This document shows positions 1 to 4,889 of a stretch of 5,684 nucleotides of DNA, one piece after another (position 1 is the first letter of the stretch; every line of letters begins with the position of its first letter). Origin of the DNA: an uncultured Lachnospiraceae bacterium (GTDB lineage Bacteria; Bacillota_A; Clostridia; Lachnospirales; Lachnospiraceae). A program made the translations under genes and the position numbers. The DNA is taken from assembly GCA_902767195.1 (NCBI GenBank), contig CACXGS010000293.1:1-5684 (forward strand). Reading direction: 5' to 3'. The notes beneath the pieces are model-generated. The model did no database searches. It was given only the letters and a program-made list of their open reading frames with translations, and had not been told where the DNA came from.

Positions 1-605
1 CCATTAATAATCCTGACCAGGTTGCCTGTCATTTCTCCGATGGCATAGTCTCCCGGTCCCATAATTCCGCTGGGATGGACGATGCAGGCATTCAGTCCCC
101 TGTGATGACAGGCATCAAGAACTTCCTGAGATGCCAGGGCCTTACTCATGGCATAGCAGCCGGGAACCTTTGTCTCATCGAAATAATCGATTTCTTTTAT
201 GGCAGTTCCCTTCGGCTGTTCGGGGATAGCTCCTGTGCTGGAACAATAGACAAGTTTCTCAATTCCGGGCATAGTCAGACAAAGCTCGATGATATTCTTT
301 GTTCCACCTACATTAACATCGATAACTTTCTGGTTGAAATCCGGTTTACTGGTTACAATGCTGGCGATATGCAGCACGACAGCCTCCCTGTCTTCCGGCA
401 CTTCAAAAAATGGTCTCAGGCTCTCGACACTTGTCAGGTCGCCCTCATATACCTCAACTTCTTCCGGAATGATCTTTCTTGCCGGATCATTCGGAAGAAT
501 GAAAGCTCTTACATCACAACCCTCATCTACCAGCTGTCGACAGATTGTCCCTCCCAGAAAACCCGCTGCACCTGTAACCAGATAAAGTCTTTTGTTTGTA
601 TTCAT
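1..605 (-). CDS. NAD(P)-dependent epimerase/dehydratase (extended SDR), 3' end outside window
   Basis: Reading the minus strand from the ATG at 605-603 gives 201 open codons to the window edge; the 3' end is missing (the family is usually about 300-350 aa). A Rossmann cofactor motif TGAAGFLG lies at residues 11-18. It is followed by an acidic Asp in EGDLTS, a VLHIAS strand, VNVGGT, and the SDR catalytic elements: Ser/Thr in CSST (residues 121-124) and YAMSK (Tyr151, Lys155). HPSGIMGPGDY follows, as in dihydroflavonol-reductase-like and sugar-epimerase-like SDRs. AAGGAGG at 622-616, 10 nt before the ATG, fixes the start. It should be a cytosolic NAD(P)H-dependent oxidoreductase or epimerase; the substrate cannot be read from the sequence. 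It is divergent from the acyltransferase at 782. The plus-strand ORFs over this stretch are shadows. The family call is firm, the substrate unknown. Confidence 0.9.
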   Translation of the reverse strand, partial: MNTNKRLYLVTGAAGFLGGTICRQLVDEGCDVRAFILPNDPARKIIPEEVEVYEGDLTSVESLRPFFEVPEDREAVVLHIASIVTSKPDFNQKVIDVNVGGTKNIIELCLTMPGIEKLVYCSSTGAIPEQPKGTAIKEIDYFDETKVPGCYAMSKALASQEVLDACHHRGLNACIVHPSGIMGPGDYAIGEMTGNLVRIIN

Positions 606-630
606 ATCAATACTGCCTCCTTAAAATGGA

Positions 631-675
631 TTATAATAAAATACTGATAATGGTATTATCAGTATTTTATTATAA
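631..675. promoter_or_regulatory. Perfect 45-nt AT-rich palindrome, candidate operator
   Basis: Two perfectly complementary 21-nt arms (631-651 and 655-675) flank the trinucleotide GGT at 652-654. The inner part reads ACTGATAAT-GGT-ATTATCAGT. It lies between divergent genes, so a terminator role is unlikely, and there is no GC stem plus T-run. The right end overlaps the candidate extended -10 of the epimerase gene (669-677), as expected for a repressor site. A dyad of this kind fits a dimeric regulator; the TetR-family protein encoded at 2194-2826 is a candidate, but nothing in the sequence proves that link. Confidence 0.6.
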
Positions 676-677
676 CA
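669..677 (-). promoter_or_regulatory. Candidate extended -10 promoter for the epimerase gene
   Basis: On the minus strand this reads TGTTATAAT, a perfect extended -10 element (TGnTATAAT). No good -35 hexamer is seen 16-18 nt upstream, which an extended -10 can tolerate. It would give a start near 662 and a leader of roughly 55 nt before the epimerase ATG. It overlaps the outer end of the 45-nt palindrome. Confidence 0.45.
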
Positions 678-679
678 TA

Positions 680-692
680 TTATGCTGCATAA
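680..692. repeat. Short palindrome TTATGC-T-GCATAA
   Basis: A perfect 6-bp inverted repeat with a single central base lies 4 nt beyond the 45-nt palindrome, in the upstream part of the epimerase promoter. It could be a second protein-binding site. It is short and AT-rich enough to be chance. Confidence 0.3.
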
Positions 693-740
693 ATATACAC
701 ATGGTACAGCATTAAAACAATTTCTTTTCGTTGTATCTTA

Positions 741-749
741 TGTTATGAT
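741..749 (+). promoter_or_regulatory. Candidate extended -10 promoter for the acyltransferase gene
   Basis: The sequence TGTTATGAT matches the extended -10 pattern (TGnTATAAT) with one change, 32 nt before the ATG at 782. No convincing -35 is visible near 721-726. A start near 756 would give a leader of about 25 nt containing the ribosome binding site. Confidence 0.4.
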
Positions 750-781
750 ATAAAAAATACAAGGAGGCGAGGAAAACTAAA

Positions 782-2152
782 ATGAAACATTATCCAATGC
801 TTTTTGCGAGCACTCCGGAGCATCCCGGGACAACCAGCATCATCGCTGTACTATACGAGGAAATCGATGGAATAATTCTGCAGGAAGTGGTGGAAAGCCT
901 GCGTGAGCGCTTTCCATATTTTTACGTGCGTCCCGCTATAGAAAGCAACGACATGATTGCTGTTCCCAACTCCTTGCCCATTATAATACGTAATACCTGG
1001 GAACCGACTATGCTTATGTCAAAAGATGTCAATTATCATTATACTGCTTTCAAATATGAAGGGAATGCCTTTGCAGTGGAAATCTCCCATCTTCTCACAG
1101 ACGGAGCCGGTCTGATACCATACTTTAAGAGTGTACTCTACTGCTATCTATCCAGAAAGACCGGAGAGACCTTTGATCCGAAAGGATTTAAACTTCCCGG
1201 ACAGCCGATTCCTGAAACGGAGATTGGCGATCCCTTCCCCGGATTAAACCTGGAGTCAGCAAAACCTTTTTATAAGAAAAAGATTATACCGGACTTCTAC
1301 CGTCTTAAAAAAAGATATAAGGATAAAGGGAATACAGGAAAAACCTTTTTCCTTAAGATTCCGGAAGAAGGACTGATCCGGCTTTGCAAGGAGAACGACG
1401 GATCCCCCAATGTATTGATTGCTGTTCTTTTAGCTAAAGCGATAAGGAGACTGGATCCGGAAAGCAGAAAGACCATCCTCTGTGCAGTGGCAATCAATCA
1501 CAAAGCCATGCTGGGCAATTATGATAATTACATAACCTTCTCTGATGCTGCAAATATTGATTTCCAGAAAAAATATGAGTCCGACGATCTGACGAGAATG
1601 TGTACCATCGTCCGGGGACAGCTCATGCTGCAGGCTCAGCCGGAGAATTCGTTATGTTACGTAAAACAGGTAAAAGAGGCCAGCCAGATGATCGGGAACA
1701 TTCCTTTGCCAATCCGTACAGAAATGATGAAAAAAGTACTGGATATATCAAGGGCAACTTTTGGAGTATCCTATCCCGGAAGCAAAGGTTTCGGGCCACT
1801 GGATCCTTATATCAAAGAATTATACGGCCTCGCTGAAGCAGATGTTTATGATGTTCTGATAGAAACATTCTGTCTGAATCATACATTCTTTTTATCCTTT
1901 ATGCAGAATTTTTCTTCAGAAGAGTTTCTGGAAGCTTTCATCGAAGAATTAAAAGAGGCAGGAATCACAGCTGAAGTAGCAGGAAAAGAAAACAGGCGTA
2001 TACTTTCCGGAGTTCGTTATGATGATGTTCCCGGTATGAAGACCATGTCAGAATCCATTAAAGACAGTCTGTCCAATCTGGATAAGAAAGCGGAAGAAAT
2101 CGTCTTGACTGCCGAGCATCACCTGAAGAAGTTATTTTCATCGCCTTTATAA
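782..2152 (+). CDS. CAT/condensation-fold acyltransferase (alcohol acetyltransferase-like)
   Basis: This 456-aa protein has no signal peptide or membrane segment and should be cytosolic. The motif ISHLLTDGAG carries His103 and Asp107-Gly108, the HxxxDG active-site signature of the chloramphenicol acetyltransferase, condensation-domain and PapA superfamily. In those families the His is the general base for acyl transfer from a thioester to an alcohol or amine. A YPGSKGFGPLD stretch (331-341) sits where the family has its second structural motif (DFGWG-like), but it is not a clean match. The C-terminal FSSEEFLEAFIEELKEAGI is typical of the fold's last helix. AAGGAGG at 761-767 is 14 nt upstream and GAGGA at 769-773 is 8 nt upstream of the ATG, so the latter probably sets the start. 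It is divergent from the SDR gene and convergent with tetR. Acyl donor and acceptor are unknown. Confidence 0.8.
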   Translation: MKHYPMLFASTPEHPGTTSIIAVLYEEIDGIILQEVVESLRERFPYFYVRPAIESNDMIAVPNSLPIIIRNTWEPTMLMSKDVNYHYTAFKYEGNAFAVEISHLLTDGAGLIPYFKSVLYCYLSRKTGETFDPKGFKLPGQPIPETEIGDPFPGLNLESAKPFYKKKIIPDFYRLKKRYKDKGNTGKTFFLKIPEEGLIRLCKENDGSPNVLIAVLLAKAIRRLDPESRKTILCAVAINHKAMLGNYDNYITFSDAANIDFQKKYESDDLTRMCTIVRGQLMLQAQPENSLCYVKQVKEASQMIGNIPLPIRTEMMKKVLDISRATFGVSYPGSKGFGPLDPYIKELYGLAEADVYDVLIETFCLNHTFFLSFMQNFSSEEFLEAFIEELKEAGITAEVAGKENRRILSGVRYDDVPGMKTMSESIKDSLSNLDKKAEEIVLTAEHHLKKLFSSPL

Positions 2153-2159
2153 AAGTATT

Positions 2160-2192
2160 AAAAGCGGAGTCGCCCTGGGCGATTCCGCTTTT
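2160..2192. terminator. Bidirectional intrinsic terminator between convergent genes
   Basis: AAAGCGGAGTCGCCC (2161-2175) pairs with GGGCGATTCCGCTTT (2177-2191), with one G-T wobble. In practice the loop is a few bases around CTG. An A run precedes and a T run follows the stem, so it can work on both strands. It sits 8 nt after the acyltransferase stop and abuts the tetR stop at 2194, so it closes both transcription units. Confidence 0.88.
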
Positions 2193-2193
2193 G

Positions 2194-2826
2194 TTAAGAA
2201 TCATAATCCGGTTTTTTCATAGCGAATACTCTGTGCCAGTTAATAAATCTGTGTATTGTCTCGGCATGATACTCCATCTGTTCCCAGGCAAAACCATGGA
2301 TAAATGGCTCATAGTATAGCGTCCATACAGTGGCTGCAAGAACATGCATCTCTGCGGAAGGTATTTCTTTGGATGTAAGGCCCCGCCTTTTTGCCTCCTG
2401 ATAATATTTGTAAAGAAGACGGGTTGTTGCCTCAGACCAGTCATGGTGGAAATTGGAGTACCTTGTCCCGGCAGCACATTTTATAAGCAGAATAACTTCG
2501 TCTTTACGGTCATAAAGGAATCTCAGCCATTTCATATTGTCTTCGGCTTTCATAGAAAACCCGTCATATATTTCCTGATCCGTCAGCTTTGAAAGGTCAC
2601 TTTCTGTTAAAGAAGAAAAATACTCTTTCATCTCATGAATCGTACCCGATACGACTTCTGCAAACAGCTCTTCTTTACTGTTATAACGTTTATAGAGGGC
2701 CCCTGTCGTTACCCCGGCCATCTGACAGATCTCTGCCAGCGAAGCCATCTCAAATCCTTTATCCAGGAAGACCTTCTTCGCTGCAGAAAGCAGACGGGGA
2801 TCAATACTTCTATCAGGAACAGACAT
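2194..2826 (-). CDS. TetR/AcrR-family transcriptional regulator
   Basis: A 210-aa protein of normal TetR length. The N-terminal DNA-binding domain spans about residues 8-55: a first helix (DPRLLSAAKKVFLDKGFE), then the helix-turn-helix SLAEICQMAGVTTGALYKRY and the usual NSKEELF. The remaining ~150 residues are helical and fit a ligand-binding and dimerisation domain, with many aromatics near the C terminus (WTLYYEPFIHGFAWEQ) that could line a pocket. The start is set at the ATG 2826-2824 because AGGAGG (2838-2833) lies 6 nt upstream. A longer form from a TTG at 2856 would overlap azlD and bury this site. It is the last gene of the minus-strand operon, 26 nt after azlD. Possible targets are its own operon, or the palindrome between the SDR and acyltransferase genes (inference). 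Confidence 0.93.
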   Translation of the reverse strand: MSVPDRSIDPRLLSAAKKVFLDKGFEMASLAEICQMAGVTTGALYKRYNSKEELFAEVVSGTIHEMKEYFSSLTESDLSKLTDQEIYDGFSMKAEDNMKWLRFLYDRKDEVILLIKCAAGTRYSNFHHDWSEATTRLLYKYYQEAKRRGLTSKEIPSAEMHVLAATVWTLYYEPFIHGFAWEQMEYHAETIHRFINWHRVFAMKKPDYDS

Positions 2827-2852
2827 TTCTTGCCTCCTTATCACTTTCAATA

Positions 2853-3164
2853 TCAAAAAACGGTCTGTATAAAAACCATATATATGACGGTTCCGGACAG
2901 GATACTAATCAGAGAATTGCGTTTCCAAATCTGTACCCCGACAACACCGGCAACCGCAATTATTTCCGGAATTCCAAAAGGGTGCATGGATAAGCTGACA
3001 TCTTTCAGACAGTAGATTACCAACATGCCGATAATCGCCGGCGGAAGCACCTTTCCAAGATATGTTATATATTTTGGTGTCTTCTTCCTGAATATAAGAA
3101 AGGGCAGCGCTCTTAACAATAACGTCGTGACTGACATTGCTGCCACGAGAAAGGCTGAACTCAT
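2853..3164 (-). CDS. azlD: AzlD-type branched-chain amino acid exporter, small subunit
   Basis: A 103-aa, very hydrophobic protein with about four predicted membrane segments (roughly 4-22, 36-53, 64-80 and 86-102). Length and pattern match AzlD: TTLLLRALPFLIF near the N terminus, LGKVLPPAIIGMLVIY in the middle and LSGTVIYM near the end. In characterised pairs AzlD works with AzlC in the cytoplasmic membrane to export branched-chain amino acids or analogues. The ATG overlaps the azlC stop by 4 nt (ATGA at 3164-3161) and AGGAGG lies 10 nt upstream (3180-3175), so translation is probably coupled. The exact substrate here is inferred from the family. Confidence 0.93.
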   Translation of the reverse strand: MSSAFLVAAMSVTTLLLRALPFLIFRKKTPKYITYLGKVLPPAIIGMLVIYCLKDVSLSMHPFGIPEIIAVAGVVGVQIWKRNSLISILSGTVIYMVFIQTVF

Positions 3165-3844
3165 ACCGTATCATCCTCCTCCCGACTGCGCAGAATCGTC
3201 AGTACCAGCGTAATCATCAGCATAGCTGGAATCAGGAAATGTTCTTTTCCAAACACCACAAGACACAGAAGTGTACTTAGTAATCCCGTCAGAGCCGGGA
3301 TGTGATCCTTTGTTGTAAGCCATTGCTCTGTAAATGACGCAACAAACAGTGCCGTCATGGAGAACTCGATACCCGCTGTCGAAAAAGGCAGCACATTTCC
3401 AAGCAAACTTCCGATTACACTGCCCGCAACCCAGTAGGAATGATCAAACAGGGACACCATTAACCTGTAGAGATTCGGATCAGCCCCATCAGGTACTTTT
3501 CCGTCACACAGCAAAGAATATGTTTCATCCGTCAGCGCAAAAATCATATAGGGTTTGTATTTACCGGCATCTTTGTAGGTATCAACCATGGATATGCTGT
3601 AGAACAAATGTCTTGCATTCACCATAATCGTTGTGATTACTGTCGTCAGAACGGTTGCTCCTCCCGCAAGAAGTCCGACCCCGACATACTGCATCGATCC
3701 GGCATAGATCAAAAGGCTCATGGCTGCCGCCCAGGGGACCCCGTAACCGGCATTGCGCAAAAGGATACCAAAGCCGATCCCTAAAACGATATAGCCTGCC
3801 ATAACAGGAATCGATTTGTAAAAGGCCTGTTTCACCGTCTGCAT
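3161..3844 (-). CDS. azlC: AzlC-type branched-chain amino acid exporter, large subunit
   Basis: A 227-aa polytopic membrane protein. AzlC signatures are clear: LGIGFGILLRNAGYGVPWAA, then YAGSMQYVG (residues 47-55), VNARHLFYS (75-83), FALTDETYSLL (102-112) and a late hydrophobic pair of segments ending in a short charged tail (RSREEDDTV). With AzlD it should form a branched-chain amino acid exporter in the cytoplasmic membrane. The start at 3844 (MQTVKQAF) is preferred because AAGGGAG (3857-3851) is 6 nt upstream. The ATG at 3850, two codons earlier, overlaps the previous gene's stop (ATGA) but directly abuts the Shine-Dalgarno sequence. A TTG at 3880 would overlap the upstream gene by 34 nt and is unlikely. 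It forms a tight operon with azlD and the upstream genes. Confidence 0.95.
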   Translation of the reverse strand: MQTVKQAFYKSIPVMAGYIVLGIGFGILLRNAGYGVPWAAAMSLLIYAGSMQYVGVGLLAGGATVLTTVITTIMVNARHLFYSISMVDTYKDAGKYKPYMIFALTDETYSLLCDGKVPDGADPNLYRLMVSLFDHSYWVAGSVIGSLLGNVLPFSTAGIEFSMTALFVASFTEQWLTTKDHIPALTGLLSTLLCLVVFGKEHFLIPAMLMITLVLTILRSREEDDTV

Positions 3845-3846
3845 GT

Positions 3847-4155
3847 TCATCTCCCTTGATTTTTTTCCAGGACCTTGCAAAGGTAATAGAGACCGACAGT
3901 GGATATGATCTCATCGATTTCGTAATTACTTAAAACCTTTTCAGCCATGGTCAGAATCTGCTCCCGGTTTTCAACACATGCCTCCTTCAATTCTCCAATG
4001 GTATAGATATTAAAGCTATGCAGGGCGGGCAAATAGGATTCCGGGGAGACTTCCCGGATGGAGCAATTGCGAAAAGCCGCGATATCTTCCACCAATGTGG
4101 TCATGATAGGACTTGAACTGATGAATTCCGACAGAGTTTCCAGGTCCAGAGTCAT
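3847..4155 (-). CDS. Small helical protein; likely detached C-terminal part of the upstream RelA/SpoT-type protein
   Basis: This 102-aa ORF has no membrane segment or metal-binding motif and looks mainly helical. A stretch YLPALHSFNIYTIGELKEAC (residues 41-60) resembles small helix-hairpin or 'L..L.I.TI.EL' motifs, only loosely. It lies in the same frame as the synthetase gene upstream, after one UAG codon and ten open codons (ETISNDRGDD). Longer RelA/SpoT-domain proteins carry a C-terminal helical extension after the synthetase, and this ORF fits that place (from memory of the family, not aligned). No good Shine-Dalgarno precedes the ATG at 4155; only a CGGGGCG-like stretch is present, whereas the neighbours have AGGAG-type sites. 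It may be made by reinitiation after the upstream stop, or be a remnant. Its stop overlaps an ATG of azlC (ATGA). Function on its own is unknown. Confidence 0.6.
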   Translation of the reverse strand: MTLDLETLSEFISSSPIMTTLVEDIAAFRNCSIREVSPESYLPALHSFNIYTIGELKEACVENREQILTMAEKVLSNYEIDEIISTVGLYYLCKVLEKNQGR

Positions 4156-4188
4156 ATCATCGCCCCGGTCATTGGAAATGGTTTCCTA
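4156..4188 (-). other. In-frame UAG and ten-codon open linker between the two RelA/SpoT-type pieces
   Basis: On the minus strand the synthetase ends CAT ACC TAG (stop at 4188-4186). The next ten codons, GAA ACC ATT TCC AAT GAC CGG GGC GAT GAT, are open and join directly and in phase to the ATG at 4155. A single substitution of the stop (for example from CAG, AAG, GAG or TGG) would fuse the pieces. Confidence 0.85.
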
Positions 4189-4806
4189 GGTATGAAGCCT
4201 GTAATTGTCAATCCTTTTCCTCACAGCGTTAAACCGGTCATCGGCTATCTCCAGAAGACTGGCAATCCGGGCAAACTCCCGCTGGATATCCCTGGGGATG
4301 CTGAAATCCGTCTTATATCCCAGTTCATGCTCGATTTCCGCCCAGGTGTGCTGAAGAACGGACCGAAGCTGGATCTCAAAGGGAATCTCCGTTAATTCCT
4401 CAGGAAAACCTTTGTCTTTAGGCAGGGTACAGACATAGTGTACAGACAGGTAGCCGAAGGACATGGCCGGAATCAGCTGTCGTTTGTCTGAGGACAGATA
4501 CTGATCCACGACAAATGCTTTCTCGAGAACTTTAGAGAAAACATCTACCTGGTCGGAATAGTAGAAGATGACCCGATGTCCTACGATATCCGTAATATCA
4601 TGGATTTCCTGGTATTTCCCTGCCTTCCTCATAATTTTTTCGTACAGGGATTCCCAGCTTTTAATCCGGCAGGTGATCTGCATGGGTTCGATTTCCAATG
4701 TGCCGATAGCACCGTTCAGTATATCCTCACTAATCTCCAGAAGTTTCTGATAGGAAGGTAAAAGTCTGTCGTATTCTGATAAGAGATAGTTGGTATTGCT
4801 GAACAT
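4186..4806 (-). CDS. RelA/SpoT-domain (p)ppGpp synthetase-like protein, synthetase domain
   Basis: A 206-aa protein with no HD hydrolase domain and no TGS/ACT region, so it resembles a small alarmone synthetase. Family motifs appear in order: RIKSWESLYEKIMRK (Arg47, Lys49, Ser50) for ATP binding; DITDIVGHRV with Asp73; GYLSVHY (118-124), with Tyr119 at the guanine-stacking position and Leu where many homologues have Arg; and FEIQLRSVLQHTWAEIEHELGYK, with catalytic-type Glu144 and Gln146/Arg148. The Asp and Glu needed for pyrophosphate transfer are present, so it is probably active. The expected product is (p)ppGpp from ATP and GDP/GTP; transfer to another acceptor such as tRNA is known for toxic relatives and cannot be excluded. 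AAAGGAG (4820-4814) lies 7 nt before the ATG. It ends at a UAG after NYRLHT and probably lost or split off a C-terminal part. First gene of the operon with azlCD and tetR. Confidence 0.9.
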   Translation of the reverse strand: MFSNTNYLLSEYDRLLPSYQKLLEISEDILNGAIGTLEIEPMQITCRIKSWESLYEKIMRKAGKYQEIHDITDIVGHRVIFYYSDQVDVFSKVLEKAFVVDQYLSSDKRQLIPAMSFGYLSVHYVCTLPKDKGFPEELTEIPFEIQLRSVLQHTWAEIEHELGYKTDFSIPRDIQREFARIASLLEIADDRFNAVRKRIDNYRLHT

Positions 4807-4841
4807 AAGAGAGCTCCTTTCCGGCAGTGATTTTCATAAAT

Positions 4842-4850
4842 ATTCTAACA
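4842..4850 (-). promoter_or_regulatory. Candidate extended -10 promoter for the synthetase-azlCD-tetR operon
   Basis: The minus strand reads TGTTAGAAT, an extended -10 match (TGnTATAAT with one change), 35 nt before the synthetase ATG. The -35 position holds only a weak T-rich stretch. The intergenic gap (4807-4889) is only 83 nt, and no strong terminator separates it from the RCC1/LRR gene upstream, so readthrough from that gene is also possible. Confidence 0.4.
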
Positions 4851-4889
4851 TACTGGGAAAGAAATAAAAATCATTTGATTTGACCGTTC

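Noticed and set aside
75..647. 190-aa plus-strand ORF (and a 98-aa one at 289-585)
   Set aside because: They lie opposite the SDR gene, which has the TGAAGFLG and YAMSK motifs and a perfect ribosome binding site. The plus-strand translations show no family features.
2827..2856. Longer TetR start at 2856
   Set aside because: It is a TTG codon overlapping azlD, with no ribosome binding site, while the ATG at 2826 has AGGAGG at 6-nt spacing.
2344..3015. Several plus-strand ORFs of 82-134 aa opposite tetR and azlD
   Set aside because: They are antisense shadows of well-recognised genes and mostly lack ribosome binding sites and family features.
3845..3880. Longer AzlC start at 3880
   Set aside because: It is a TTG inside the upstream ORF without a Shine-Dalgarno sequence; the extra residues are not hydrophobic or family-like.
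4186..4188. UAG read as pyrrolysine or as programmed readthrough
   Set aside because: Pyrrolysine is known mainly in methylamine methyltransferases and nothing here suggests it; no clear readthrough-promoting structure is visible after the stop.
3847..4806. Toxin-antitoxin pair (toxSAS with small antitoxin)
   Set aside because: The small ORF is in the same frame as the synthetase with an open linker and no good ribosome binding site, which fits a split protein better than an independent antitoxin gene. It is not fully excluded.
4868..4881. Inverted repeat AAATCA-TT-TGATTT after the surface-protein gene as a terminator
   Set aside because: The stem is six mostly A-T pairs with a two-base loop and an interrupted T-run on the minus strand, too weak to call.
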